A stretch of DNA of 64,000 nt from Pirellulaceae bacterium (GCA_026004775.1 BPJU01000005.1:292161-356160), one strand, 5' to 3'; numbered from the stretch's first letter, positions 1 to 9,519 are shown. Numbers and translations are program-made. Notes: generated by a model not told the origin, from the letters alone.

Positions 1-121
1 CGCTTCGTGAAGATTTTTTCGTTGCGGAAGTCTTGCGGCGGCCGCTACCGCGTCCGCCTTGCGACTTCCGCTACCCCATAAGCCAATATCGTGTTCTTCA
101 TTTGCTAACCGTGAACGGTTA
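1..121 (+). repeat. Dispersed palindromic element, copy A (left end outside window)
   Basis: This segment closely matches parts of 35954-36117 and, inverted, 51677-51885. It contains a stem at 37-45/50-58 with loop TACC and one mismatch, inside an outer GGAAGTC/GACTTCC pairing, and ends in the palindrome TAACCGTGAACGGTTA at 106-121, which is the terminal repeat of the complete copy. It lies upstream of the gene starting at 390. No coding content is apparent. Confidence 0.8.
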
Positions 122-389
122 CCCGGCCGCAACGGCAGTACTGGAAGCGGGAGTCGCTGACGTCCCCTTTACGCTTCCCATCAAGCATAAGCCCGCCGCA
201 CACGTTTTGAGCGCTGAAAAATTTTTGCATCGGCATCGCTTTTCGCTATAATCCCATTTTGGATACGGTGGCGATCGTCTGATATATAGCGAACGAATCC
301 GGTTCACGGAGAGGACTCGATCGGTACGAGCCGAAAGTCGTTCGACTGCGGCTCGGGCTGGCTTCTTGACGCGTTGGAGAAGTTCTGCC
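122..389. other. Leader region upstream of first operon, no gene recognised
   Basis: No convincing coding frame is seen between the dispersed element and the gene at 390; the short open frames here lack a ribosome site and family resemblance. The promoter of the following operon presumably lies here, but no clear -35/-10 pair was identified. Confidence 0.4.
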
Positions 390-1640
390 ATGAGGCGTGT
401 TCGGTGCTGCGCTTGTCTGGCCATTTTGGTGGCCGCAATGGGATTCGATGTTAGCTTGAATGCGGATCAGCGTACCGAGACGATCTGGAGGTATGTGCCA
501 TCCGACCAGATACGGGCGGTGACCCGCACCATAGAGCTTTCCGAAGAGCGTCCGGAAGACCTTATTGAAGAGGCAACCTACCGCGGTTCGGCTCGCCGCT
601 ACGCGCAGCTTCGTTACGGAAGCGAAAATTCACGGCGCGTAACGATCGTGGTGGACGAATTGGGTGAGGGCCGGTACGACTTCTACGCCGATGGGAATCG
701 CGACCGCCGTATCACTCCCGATGAGCGGCTAGCGGGCGAAGGCCGCCAACGCACCATTCACCTGGCAGCGGAAATCATACGCGAGACGATCATCGAACAA
801 GAGCCGCGCCAGGTGCTGTTGCGACTGGGCACGCTGCGAAACCGCCTGATAGTTGGCACCATCGGCTATATCGAAGGCGAAGTTTGTGTGTCCGGTGCGG
901 ACGCATCAGGGCCAGTAGCGCGAAACGTCCGACGCGTCGATGGCAATGCCAATGGTCTGTTTGCCGACGCAGCAGACTACGTTTGGATCGACCTGGATGG
1001 CAACGGCCAGTGGGACCCTGCGGGGGAACAGTTCGCCTTTTTGCCAGTACTCAGGCTATTTGGCCGGCGCTTTGCAGTACATTCGGATCGGTTCGGCCGC
1101 ACTTTTGCGCTGCGAGAAATCGTCGGCACGGGAACACTGCAAGTTGTTGTGCAAGCACTGCCTGCGTCGGCACGCGTCACACTATTCGAAGCCACAATCT
1201 TCTCGCCGGATGGGATGGTGTTTGCTACCAGACAGATCGGTGAGAAACTAACCGTACCTGTCGGCAAGTATGCACTGGCCAGTGTCACGCTCAGCATCGA
1301 CGACGGCCGCGGCGTGCCGTGGCAGTTCGTTTTCTCAAGATCCGATTCAGTCGGCGAGGACAGGTGGGTGGAAGTATCACAGGACCAGGAAGTGGTGTTA
1401 GAGGCCATCGGCAAGTTGAAATTCTTCCTGGACTTTGCGGACACTCGACAAGTCAAGCCTGGAGACAACCTGGTGGTGTATCCGCGACTATATACGGAGA
1501 ACGGACTGTTGATCAATTTGAGTTGCCGAGGAAATCAGCTTGCCAGTCCCGCGCAAGAACAGCTCCACAATAAGTGCTCGCTAAAATTGATCGATCCTGA
1601 CGGCCGGCACCTTAGTACGAGCAGTTCCGGTTTCTCGTGA
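390..1640 (+). CDS. Secreted EF-hand-like protein, frame interrupted by in-frame TGA
   Basis: Function unknown. The ATG at 390 is preferred over a TTG at 366 because GGAGAAG lies 8 nt upstream and it begins a good signal peptide (MRRVRCCACLAILVAAMG). The mature protein has calcium-loop-like stretches, DGNRDRRITPDE and DLDGNGQWDPAGE, resembling EF-hand or dockerin loops, so a secreted calcium-binding protein is plausible. The frame stops at TGA 1638-1640 (416 aa), but the same frame then stays open for 44 codons to TGA 1773-1775, ending 13 nt before the next start. The original product was therefore probably about 461 codons long. A nonsense mutation, a sequencing error or recoding are all possible. 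Confidence 0.65.
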   Translation: MRRVRCCACLAILVAAMGFDVSLNADQRTETIWRYVPSDQIRAVTRTIELSEERPEDLIEEATYRGSARRYAQLRYGSENSRRVTIVVDELGEGRYDFYADGNRDRRITPDERLAGEGRQRTIHLAAEIIRETIIEQEPRQVLLRLGTLRNRLIVGTIGYIEGEVCVSGADASGPVARNVRRVDGNANGLFADAADYVWIDLDGNGQWDPAGEQFAFLPVLRLFGRRFAVHSDRFGRTFALREIVGTGTLQVVVQALPASARVTLFEATIFSPDGMVFATRQIGEKLTVPVGKYALASVTLSIDDGRGVPWQFVFSRSDSVGEDRWVEVSQDQEVVLEAIGKLKFFLDFADTRQVKPGDNLVVYPRLYTENGLLINLSCRGNQLASPAQEQLHNKCSLKLIDPDGRHLSTSSSGFS

Positions 1641-1775
1641 GGTACCTTCTGCTCGGCCTCGGTCGGAGTGCCGCTCGAACAGTTGCCCGATCGACTCATC
1701 CTGGTGGGCAGTTTTGACCTTGGTCCCCTGGGCGGAATTGTCACCGTTCAAGAACCCATAGATGTAGTGCGTTGA
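1641..1775 (+). other. In-frame continuation of the preceding gene after TGA, with a hairpin
   Basis: Translation in the frame of the upstream gene gives a protein-like segment (for example LPDRLILVGSFDLGP) with no stop until 1773-1775. The next gene starts at 1789 after GGAGA, which is normal operon spacing for a gene ending at 1775. A hairpin follows the TGA: stem 1654-1660 with 1666-1673, one bulged T at 1669, loop GGTCG at 1661-1665, about 20 nt from TGA to loop. This roughly fits the loose bacterial SECIS pattern, but decay or error is more likely because the neighbouring gene is also broken. Confidence 0.55.
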
Positions 1776-1788
1776 GGAGATTTGTTCC

Positions 1789-4308
1789 ATGTCTTTCCAT
1801 ATGCGATGCGGTTCGGAGCTTCGTCGCGGGACCTGCGCATGGATGGTGCTTCTACTTCTTGCGGTTGCCGCCCGAGCCCAGGTTCAGGAAACACATATCA
1901 TTGGCAGAGTAGTAGATGGCGCGGGGAATCCTATTCCAGGCGCTTCTGTTACGCTCATTATCGACGACTTGTTTGGCGCCTCGAATCGAGAGGAAGTGCG
2001 CCGCCTCGGACGACAAGAAACCGACTCGGAAGGCAAATTCCAGTTTCGCGAGCGATATTCGGTCGCAGCGCGAATTTGGCTCATAGCCTGGAAGGCGAAC
2101 ACGGGTTTCGGATGGACGAGAGTGACGCCGATCGGTCGAGCTATCGGGGGGCTCGGCCCCAGCTCGGATTCCCACACGCAGGAAATTACTCTGGTCGCGC
2201 ACAAATCACTACCGGTGCGCCTCCAGATCGTCGACCAGGAAGCCAAGCCCATCACGGGCGGCACCGTCGACCTGGCAAGCGTTAAAGAAGAGAGTTTGGA
2301 CGACTTTCCCAACATTACAGGTTCCTTGCCGGAATTGCGACGCACGATTGACAGCTCGGGGTTCGTCACCTTGGATTATCTGCCGCCGGAAGTGGAGGCT
2401 CTCGTACTTGTCGATACACCAACATTTGGAAGACAGTCCTTCCAAATCTCCCGGCCGGATGGTACCGACACGGTGACTCTGCGGATGCAACCACTGGGAA
2501 AAGTTACCGTGACATTATCCGGAGATCCCGAAGAAATCCGCCGGCGTCGCATTGAAATCTTCTCGGCGCGAGACCCTTTGACGGATCCCGGTGCCAGGAC
2601 TCCTCGGTCGTTCGCTCGCTTTTCCTCAGGTCGTGCGGAGGCGGTAACCGATGAGGAGGGCACCGCCACAGCGATGGTGGCTGCTGGTCGAGTTCAAGTC
2701 TTCGTAGAAGTTCCACCGCACGCAAAATCGTTCGCCCCTCGGGTGCGGGAGAAAGCTCTCCCACCAGGTGGAACCCTCGAAATTTCTCTTACGATGCGTC
2801 CCCGGATTCGGGTCCAGGGAATGGTTGTGTCAGAAGAGAACGCACCGATTTCAGGAGTTAGAATTTGGACTGGAGGTCAGTTGATTCAGACGGACGAACA
2901 AGGAAAATTTGAGTTCCTTACGTCCGACGAACAAGTTTACGCCACTATCACCTACATTCCCGACGGTTATGCACAACCTGTCCGAAACTATCTTGACTTT
3001 TCCGACGTGAGTACGGGGGAACGTGTTCAGGATCCCACAGCGATTGTACCCACAGTGACTGTACCCGCGGTACGCCTGTACAAAGCGGCACAAGTGTCAG
3101 GGGTGGTGGTTGATCAAACGGGTACACGCGTGCCCGGCGCTGCTGTGCACGCTCTGTGGATGCTGGCTGACGAAAACTCATCGACCCGAGCTCTGAAGTA
3201 TGCCAATGTGCGAGCTGATGAAAATGGGGAATTCACCGTGCCAGGGATACGCAAGGGAGTTGACGTTACCTTGACTGCCGCAGCATCCGGCATGGCGTCA
3301 CTGGAACCGCTCAGCGTACATACGGGTGAGCCTCAGAAGGTGCGTCTGGAAATCCATCCTCATGGAGTCGTGCAGATTGAAGGGCGCGTCAAAGGAAGCG
3401 ATGGGAAACCCGTTCCTCATCCGCGGATAGCGTTGATGGGGGAGCGGTCTGTCGGCGAGCTGAGATTCACACAATACAGGATACGGTGGGACCAAGGTGA
3501 CTATTTTTCGGGGGACGAGAACGGATATTTTCGGACTCCGACACCGGTTCCTCGCAGCGCTACGTATCAGCTCGATGTGTCGGCCCCAGGATATGCAGTT
3601 TTGCGCACGGAACCACGATCCGCAACCGGCTCGGTCCTGGATTTCGGCGAAATTATCCTCGAGAAACTACGAACGGTTAAAGGAGTGGTACGCGATTCGG
3701 GCGGTCAGCCAGTGGCTAAAGCCCGTCTCTGGGCTTATGCCTCTCAAGCCTCCAACGTGCTAACGAGCGCCCCGCGTACCGAATGTTTCACTGACAGTGC
3801 GGGCCAATTTACTCTGGAAAACCTCCACCCGAAAGCATTCTATGCCATTGTGGAAGCCGATGGATACCGCATCCAAGGTTTCCCCATTCGAGCTGGTGAA
3901 GAAAGCGCGGAGGTGACGCTGTTTCGCGTGGATGAGGCCGTACCCGAGCAGCATCGGGTAAGGCCCATTGCCTGGGATACACGGCAACATGAGGCACTCG
4001 TTCGCAAACTGCTCGATGGGGTGGTGCCGGAATATACCCGTTCTGCGAGGTTTGACACAGAGGCGATCTCGATCCTTGGTCGCACCGACCCAATGGCCGC
4101 CCTTTCCATGGTGGAATCAATGCAGTCGCCTGAGATGCGCGCCAGAGCATTGGCGTTGTTAGGCGAACTCGACGATGCCTTGGCAGAAGCAGAGAACGTT
4201 ACGAACGCCATGCGTCGCGCTATGACGAATCTAGAGATACTGGATCATATCAAGGATCGCCAAGCTGAAGCAGGACCTGCTGGCCAAGATTCTATCAGAT
4301 GCTTCTAG
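1789..4308 (+). CDS. Secreted carboxypeptidase-regulatory-like multidomain protein, 5' part of frameshifted gene
   Basis: ATG 1789 follows GGAGA and starts a signal peptide (core MVLLLLAVAARAQ). The protein is a chain of Ig-fold CarboxypepD_reg-like modules, recognisable by repeats of the type GRVVDGAGNPIPGASV, GVVVDQTGTRVPGAAV, GRVKGSDGKPVPHPRI and GVVRDSGGQPVAKARL, each followed by a D-x-x-G-x-F strand. The last 100 residues turn into alpha-helical repeats (DPMAALSMVESM). The frame ends at 4308 with an implausible tail, while the helical repeat region continues in the +1 frame to 5374. The intact gene would encode about 1195 residues. A surface or periplasmic role is inferred; partners are unknown. 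Confidence 0.75.
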   Translation: MSFHMRCGSELRRGTCAWMVLLLLAVAARAQVQETHIIGRVVDGAGNPIPGASVTLIIDDLFGASNREEVRRLGRQETDSEGKFQFRERYSVAARIWLIAWKANTGFGWTRVTPIGRAIGGLGPSSDSHTQEITLVAHKSLPVRLQIVDQEAKPITGGTVDLASVKEESLDDFPNITGSLPELRRTIDSSGFVTLDYLPPEVEALVLVDTPTFGRQSFQISRPDGTDTVTLRMQPLGKVTVTLSGDPEEIRRRRIEIFSARDPLTDPGARTPRSFARFSSGRAEAVTDEEGTATAMVAAGRVQVFVEVPPHAKSFAPRVREKALPPGGTLEISLTMRPRIRVQGMVVSEENAPISGVRIWTGGQLIQTDEQGKFEFLTSDEQVYATITYIPDGYAQPVRNYLDFSDVSTGERVQDPTAIVPTVTVPAVRLYKAAQVSGVVVDQTGTRVPGAAVHALWMLADENSSTRALKYANVRADENGEFTVPGIRKGVDVTLTAAASGMASLEPLSVHTGEPQKVRLEIHPHGVVQIEGRVKGSDGKPVPHPRIALMGERSVGELRFTQYRIRWDQGDYFSGDENGYFRTPTPVPRSATYQLDVSAPGYAVLRTEPRSATGSVLDFGEIILEKLRTVKGVVRDSGGQPVAKARLWAYASQASNVLTSAPRTECFTDSAGQFTLENLHPKAFYAIVEADGYRIQGFPIRAGEESAEVTLFRVDEAVPEQHRVRPIAWDTRQHEALVRKLLDGVVPEYTRSARFDTEAISILGRTDPMAALSMVESMQSPEMRARALALLGELDDALAEAENVTNAMRRAMTNLEILDHIKDRQAEAGPAGQDSIRCF

Positions 4309-4339
4309 AGTTGTTGAACCGGACCGGCGAGTTGCCGTT

Positions 4340-5374
4340 GTGGCGAAAGTCGCCGAAGGTTTCTTGAATCTGGGAGAACGCGAAAAGTCGCGGCAGATTC
4401 TGCAGCAACATCTCGAGCAGGTAGGCACGCTGTCTCCACGACAATGGTCGGGCTATGCGAGGGGCCTTTTCGCCGAGCAATTGGCTCGATTCGATCTGGA
4501 AGAGGCTCTGAAGCTCGTCGAGGAATTGGAACCAGCGTACCAGGCTCGTCATCTGATCAATATCGCTCATATTATGGGTAGCGAAAACCCTCCGGCTGCG
4601 GAGATGGTGCTCAAACGCGTAAACAACGGCGGACTTTCCCAGACAGGTGTCGTACGCGTAGTGTATCGGATGGCACCGGTGGACCTTCCGCGTGCGATGC
4701 GCCTGGTCCAGAACATCGACGTGTCGGAATTTCCTGCCGATCGCCCCCATGCCTTAGGCGTGATGGCGTACGCTCTTAAGGACCAAGACCCTCAAAAAGC
4801 CCGTAAACTCCTCCGACAGGCTCTTGAAGAACTCCCATTCCCCAGCACCTACGGTAACTGGCGCGCGTGGCAAATCTTCGGAGTAGGCTTCACCCTTGCA
4901 AGATTTGCAGAAGAAATCGACCCGGACAATTTGACAGACTACTTCTGGCAGGCGCTGGCGCGAGCCCCAACACCCGACTTGACCTATCACGTGGTTGGCC
5001 AGTGGATGAAAGCAAACGAAATTGCGCTACTGGCAAAGCTGGCGGTACCTGTGGCCCAGTACGACGCCATGCCGGGCATGGCCCAACAGCTTGCTGAGCC
5101 GATATTCCAGTATCTGGACGAGCTGGGCGAGGGTGCTCCCATGGCTCTTTATGACGCGGAAGCGGTTTTCACGGTCATCGCACTCGTACACCCTGACCGC
5201 GCCGTTGACTGGGCCATACGTTACCATCAGAATCTGCCTGAGCAGAGACGAAACGACGCCCTTCAGCCCTGGCTGATCCTTAGCAGAATTCTAACCTCCA
5301 GTCGCTGGGAGATCGGTCAATCGATCGACAGGTCAGTTTTCTATCTATGGACAATCGACCAATACGATTTGTAA
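4340..5374 (+). CDS. Helical-repeat 3' part of the frameshifted gene above
   Basis: The first possible start is GTG 4340, but coding sequence in this frame continues upstream to about 4260 (DLLAKILSDASRVVEP), and the frame is open from 4235. There is no ribosome site at 4340. The content is TPR/HEAT-like paired helices rich in Ala, Leu and Glu, continuous with the end of the preceding frame. I interpret it as the C-terminal third of the same protein, separated by a single-base shift between 4235 and 4308. On its own it would have no signal peptide and probably no function. Confidence 0.6.
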   Translation: MAKVAEGFLNLGEREKSRQILQQHLEQVGTLSPRQWSGYARGLFAEQLARFDLEEALKLVEELEPAYQARHLINIAHIMGSENPPAAEMVLKRVNNGGLSQTGVVRVVYRMAPVDLPRAMRLVQNIDVSEFPADRPHALGVMAYALKDQDPQKARKLLRQALEELPFPSTYGNWRAWQIFGVGFTLARFAEEIDPDNLTDYFWQALARAPTPDLTYHVVGQWMKANEIALLAKLAVPVAQYDAMPGMAQQLAEPIFQYLDELGEGAPMALYDAEAVFTVIALVHPDRAVDWAIRYHQNLPEQRRNDALQPWLILSRILTSSRWEIGQSIDRSVFYLWTIDQYDL

Positions 5375-5652
5375 CCAAACGAACTTGAGGCAGAGGTTAT
5401 TTCTGGATGGCCACTCACCAGTCTTCTTGTCTTTCGCAGTTTTCCCATGTTGCCGTGTTGCTATAGCGTGGTTAGCTCAAATCTGTTATGAGGCATTTGG
5501 GAAAAACTGTAGTGGCACCGAGCCACCGGTCGGCGGCGATGGCAGCTTGCCCCCTGAGTCTTGCAGGGCAGGAAACGCTTGGCATGACAATTACGGAAAA
5601 CGGGGACGTCACCGTGCGCGGTCGTTTTGGACTGTGCCGCCTTGTCATCTGG

Positions 5653-6591
5653 ATGAACCGCGCGCATCTGCTGCGCTGGTATCTTGCTGCGTTTGCCGTC
5701 TTGATGCCGATAGCGTGTCGCACCATGCACACGGCTGGACCGCCGGAGGCCACGTTGTTGGCTCGACAACAGCTCCTGTTTGCCCTGGACGCGGCACAAC
5801 GGTCGGATTGGCCGACCGCCGAGCAGGCGTTACGCACAGCGCAGGACTTGGCGCCCCACGACGAACGTATCGCCTACCAGTTGAGTCGGGTGTTGTGGCA
5901 GCAGGGCCGACGCCATGAAGCCATGCAGTTAATGGAACAAGCCATATCCTGGTCCGGCCAGAACGGGGATTGGCTGGTTGAGCTTGGCCGGATGTACTTA
6001 GCCGAGGGCAATCATGCGGCGGCTGAAGAAGCCGCACGAAAAGCGCTCCTGTCGGCAAGCTCTCAGGCCGCAGCTCACGCATTGCTGGGCGACGTATATC
6101 ATCACCGTGGCAACCTGGAAGAGGCCCTTCGGCATTACCACCGTTCCATGGATTTGGCCCCCCCGACGGTTGATGTCCTTCTGGCTACCGCCGATATCTA
6201 CCGCGTTTGGGGCGAACCATGGCGGGTAATGTCTACCTTACAGAAACTTGATCCTGGCAGGTTGTCCGGTCCACAACTGGCTTATTTCTGGTATCTGCAA
6301 GGAGCCGCCCACCAGGAACTTGGCCACACGGCTGACGCATTGGCCTGCTGGCAGCGCGCTGTGACAATCCGCCCGACCGAGTGGAACTGGCGAGTCGAGT
6401 TGGCTCGTGCCCTGTGGCAGGCCGGTTATGCCATCGACGCCCGCCAGCAATTGCAACTCGTGCTGCAAGCCGTTCCCGATCATCCGGAAGCCGCTCGGCT
6501 CAGCCAGGAGATTGCAGCCGGGGCGCTGGCCGATCATATTCCGGTCGCATCGGAACCTTCCTACGACGGTTCTCCTGGCCCGAAGCGTTAA
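5653..6591 (+). CDS. TPR-repeat lipoprotein
   Basis: Tetratricopeptide repeats run through most of the 312 residues (ALRTAQDLAPHDERIAYQLS; AEEAARKALLSASSQAAAHA; EALRHYHRSMDLAPP; ALACWQRAVTIRPTEWNWRV), so this is a protein-interaction scaffold. ATG 5653 gives a clean lipoprotein signal (LLRWYLAAFAVLMPIAC) with the lipobox cysteine at residue 22. In-frame ATGs at 5488 and 5584 are alternatives; 5584 has AGGAAA upstream but would leave a 23-residue extension before the signal. Export and lipid anchoring are inferred from the lipobox. The partner is unknown. The gene is monocistronic as far as can be seen. Confidence 0.75.
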   Translation: MNRAHLLRWYLAAFAVLMPIACRTMHTAGPPEATLLARQQLLFALDAAQRSDWPTAEQALRTAQDLAPHDERIAYQLSRVLWQQGRRHEAMQLMEQAISWSGQNGDWLVELGRMYLAEGNHAAAEEAARKALLSASSQAAAHALLGDVYHHRGNLEEALRHYHRSMDLAPPTVDVLLATADIYRVWGEPWRVMSTLQKLDPGRLSGPQLAYFWYLQGAAHQELGHTADALACWQRAVTIRPTEWNWRVELARALWQAGYAIDARQQLQLVLQAVPDHPEAARLSQEIAAGALADHIPVASEPSYDGSPGPKR

Positions 6592-6920
6592 AACCGTAAC
6601 AGACCATTTTTCCAGTACAAGAGGCTTTTCTAATTCGGATGTTCTTTCTAATATTAGCCGCCATAGCGCTCGCTATGAAGCCATACCAACCTGGCAACTT
6701 ACCTTTTCGTAAGCTGGCGAAGCAAGAAATCGGCCCAAAAGTCTGTAGTGACACTGGCTTTGTCCGCGTGTTGGCCGGCTGAGACTCGCATCAGATTTCC
6801 GGTTCGCTCGACGATCACCTGCCTCAATGATCTCAACGGTAATCTAGACTTGTTTAGCGTATCGCAGGAAAAGTGTTCTACGAAGGACCGTCCACCGGTC
6901 TTTTACGAAATGAGGTAGCT
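6592..6920. other. Intergenic region, no gene recognised
   Basis: A small inverted repeat ATAGCG-CT-CGCTAT lies at 6663-6676. The rest is featureless to the eye, with AT-rich patches that could hold the promoter of the following small gene. Confidence 0.4.
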
Positions 6921-7226
6921 ATGACCGTTGAATCGGGTGGACAACTCAATTCGAATCCTTTCGCTATCGAACCCAAAAGCGGTGAAACGCCGAACAGTTC
7001 GTCCCTGCCATTCGTGGAGCGGCGGGTGAGGGCCGGCGCGTTTTTCTCGCCGCAGGGCGAGCGGCGGCAGTTCGGCAACTCGTACCATACGTTATCGCCG
7101 GAAGGCCGCGAGCTTGCCGAGGCGATCGATCGATACAAAATAGCGCACCGTCGCCGATTCATCTCATGTGACGAGTTGCTGGAGGTGATCCAGGGCCTCG
7201 GGTACCGCAAGACCAGCGGCAATTAA
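6921..7226 (+). CDS. Small conserved planctomycete protein of unknown function
   Basis: The start ATG 6921 is chosen over an in-frame ATG at 6873 because GAGGT sits just upstream. The product has 101 residues: a Ser/Pro/Gly-rich N-terminus (1-50), then a compact conserved-looking segment (GNSYHTLSPEGRELAEAIDR, then IAHRRRFISCDELLEVIQGL) that is predicted helical and basic. No signal peptide or membrane segment is present, so it is probably cytoplasmic. I recall similar small proteins in other planctomycetes but cannot assign a function. It stands alone, convergent with the downstream minus-strand genes. Confidence 0.6.
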   Translation: MTVESGGQLNSNPFAIEPKSGETPNSSSLPFVERRVRAGAFFSPQGERRQFGNSYHTLSPEGRELAEAIDRYKIAHRRRFISCDELLEVIQGLGYRKTSGN

Positions 7227-7321
7227 AGGAATCGAAACGCGTTGGCTGGTCGCGGCACACTTGCCGCTGGCATCTCGTCCACCGGACTCCGGTGTGGGAA
7301 CGCTTTACCGCGCAATTCGAT

Positions 7322-8278
7322 CTATTGCCAGCCCAGAACTTCTTCTACCAGGTCGGCGGCCAGTACCATGCCGGCTGTCTCTCCATTGGCTGCCCGCACT
7401 AATGCCGCATCGTGTCCGCCGCCACGGATAGCCATCAAGGCGGCGGTAAGCGAGAGGTTCCCGTCCACGACCGGCAATGGCCGAGGCTCCCCCACCGTGC
7501 TTCCTCCGGCGATCAAGTCAGCCATCGTCAAATAGCCAAGGATTTTGCCGGCGGGGTCTTCTACCAGCACCAATTGATAGCGAAGTTGCTGCAACTGCCG
7601 GAGCGCATCGTCGGTGGGAGTGCCAGGGCGCACGCGTACTGCACGAGCCAGTGGCCGGCACCAGAATTGCACGGGTCGCGTGGCATCGAAGAACAGGTTT
7701 TCGGCCAGAACGACTTGAGAGCGGCGCAACAAACCGGCCCCTTCTCCCTCCTGAAAGAACTGAAGCAGTTCCCCACGAGCAAGCCGCCGGACAAATCGTT
7801 CACGAGGCAAGCCACCCGCTTTCTGCATCGCCACACCTACCATCCAGAGCGGCAAGGCCAAAGGAGCCAACAGGAACACCGAAGTCAAGAACAGAAGACA
7901 CCCGACTCGCAATAGTCGGTACGACGCCTGATAGAGGATGCTCTTGGGAAGCATCTCCCCGTAGACGAAGACCACGGGCACGACCACCAGCGACGAGAGT
8001 GGATCGGCCCACTTGCCCCAATGGTCGACCATCTGGTCGGCCCACACGACCGCCGACCAGGCGATCAGGTTATTCGCCATGTTGTTTCCAACCAGGGTTG
8101 TCGCTACGAACGCGTGCGGGTGGTTGACGAACCACAACAGGCAGTGGGCGATCCGATCGCCCGCCACGGCATCCAGCAGCACGCGGTGGCGAGGAAGCCG
8201 ATAGAATCCGATTTCCGCGCCGCTGAAAAACGCACTTAATATCAACCCTGCCAGTGCCAGGAATGCTGCGGTAATCAT
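7322..8278 (-). CDS. CNNM/CBS-domain membrane protein (HlyC/CorC family), second of a pair
   Basis: The N-terminus is a CNNM (DUF21) transmembrane domain with the typical opening AGLILSAFFSGAEIGFY, further hydrophobic helices and the motif GEMLPKSI. It is followed by a CBS-pair region (TPTDDALRQLQQLRYQLVLV; GKILGYLTMADLI). Family members take part in divalent cation homeostasis, often magnesium or cobalt efflux; the substrate here is unknown. The start ATG 8278-8276 overlaps the TGA of the upstream paralogue (8277-8275), giving an ATGA junction that implies translational coupling. Length 318 aa, shorter than usual because there is no C-terminal CorC_HlyC domain. Confidence 0.85.
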   Translation of the reverse strand: MITAAFLALAGLILSAFFSGAEIGFYRLPRHRVLLDAVAGDRIAHCLLWFVNHPHAFVATTLVGNNMANNLIAWSAVVWADQMVDHWGKWADPLSSLVVVPVVFVYGEMLPKSILYQASYRLLRVGCLLFLTSVFLLAPLALPLWMVGVAMQKAGGLPRERFVRRLARGELLQFFQEGEGAGLLRRSQVVLAENLFFDATRPVQFWCRPLARAVRVRPGTPTDDALRQLQQLRYQLVLVEDPAGKILGYLTMADLIAGGSTVGEPRPLPVVDGNLSLTAALMAIRGGGHDAALVRAANGETAGMVLAADLVEEVLGWQ

Positions 8279-9519
8279 GTCGGATTCGGCCGTCCGTCGA
8301 TTCGCGCCAATTCGATCAACATCAGACCACGCTGGGGAGCCTCCACCACCTTCAATTCGAAGTCTCCCCACCGGCAGCTATCTCCGGGGCGGGCCAGTCG
8401 CTGGAGCGTCTCCTGGAGCACCCCGGCGATGGTCACACTCCGGCTGGGCGGCAATTCGATGTTCAAATACCGCGACAGCCGCCGCAAACTGGTAATGCCG
8501 GCCACCAGCCAGCGATCAGGTCCCAAATCGTGGATCGGTTTGCGTCCCAGCAGCAGTCGGGCGCGACTCGGTTGATACGAAAAAACGGTATCGATCACAT
8601 CCGTCAATGTCAAAACACCGATCGTCTCCCCGCGCTCATTCACCACCACTGTCACCTCATTGCCGCTTCGCCACATCTGTTCCAGAGCATCCGCTACCGT
8701 GGCTGTCCAGGGCAGTACGCAAACCGGACGGCAAAACCGGTCCAATTGTCCCAACGACGACGGTTCTACGTCGTTAAGCGGGATGTAACTGACTACCTCC
8801 TCTCCCCGCCGATCGCTGACCAACAGGTAAGGCCCGGCGGCCAGCGAAGCCTGGTAACGGGCAACGGGGGGTTTGCAGGTGGTGAATTGAGTCCGCGGTC
8901 TCATCCATTCTTCCACCCGCAGGTCGGTCAACATGAGAATATTGCGCAACGCGGTTTTCTCCTGCTCGGCCAACCGCGCTTCACCGGGTGCGTCTAGCGC
9001 CCGTTCCAAATCTTCCAGCGAAATCGTCAGCTCCGGCCGCAACCCAGGCCACAGGAGTTTTTGGGACAACTCCTGAATCCAGCGCAAGACCGGAAGCAAC
9101 GGAAATAACGGCCGCAACGCCATGCTCAGTGGCCAGGCGGCGTAGCGTGTCCAGAGCGGCGGATAATAAGCTGCAATGGTCTTGGGAATCACCTCACCGA
9201 ACAGGATCAAGGCCACCAGTGCCGCACTACTCCAAGAGGCATCCGCCCACCAGTCGGTTCTGTCGCTGCGTTCCAACACCAGTTGAGCGGCAATGGCAAA
9301 GTACAACAGATTTACCATCAAGTTGCCGAGCAGGATACCGGCCAGCAACCTTTGTGGGTCTTGGAACAACAGGGCCACAGCCCGGCTTACCGAACGATCG
9401 GTCTCCAAGCGCTGCCGCTCGCGCCAGCTCAACGAAAAAAGCGCCGCTTCCGACCCGGAAAAAAACGCCGATGCTGCCAGCAGGCCGACCAGAACTGCCC
9501 ACTCCACGGCCCACTCCAT
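8275..9519 (-). CDS. CNNM/CBS-domain membrane protein (HlyC/CorC family), first of a pair
   Basis: The start at 9519 follows a strong AGGAG and gives MEWAVEWAVLVGL; an upstream ATG at 9570 is possible. A CNNM domain (AASAFFSGSEAALFSLSWRE; ALILFGEVIPKTIAAYYPP) is followed by a CBS pair (YLLVSDRRGEEVVSYIPLND; GNEVTVVVNERGETIGVLTL) and a C-terminal CorC_HlyC-like domain (GLDPDRWLVAGITSLRRL-type strand, then FELKVVEAPQRGLMLIEL). Length 414 aa. It overlaps the downstream paralogue by four bases, so the two may form a heteromeric cation transporter; that pairing is inference. Confidence 0.88.
   Translation of the reverse strand: MEWAVEWAVLVGLLAASAFFSGSEAALFSLSWRERQRLETDRSVSRAVALLFQDPQRLLAGILLGNLMVNLLYFAIAAQLVLERSDRTDWWADASWSSAALVALILFGEVIPKTIAAYYPPLWTRYAAWPLSMALRPLFPLLPVLRWIQELSQKLLWPGLRPELTISLEDLERALDAPGEARLAEQEKTALRNILMLTDLRVEEWMRPRTQFTTCKPPVARYQASLAAGPYLLVSDRRGEEVVSYIPLNDVEPSSLGQLDRFCRPVCVLPWTATVADALEQMWRSGNEVTVVVNERGETIGVLTLTDVIDTVFSYQPSRARLLLGRKPIHDLGPDRWLVAGITSLRRLSRYLNIELPPSRSVTIAGVLQETLQRLARPGDSCRWGDFELKVVEAPQRGLMLIELARIDGRPNPT

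Noticed and set aside
1654..1673. Treating the hairpin as proof of selenocysteine insertion
   Set aside because: The bacterial SECIS consensus is loose and the adjacent gene is also broken; kept only as a testable possibility.
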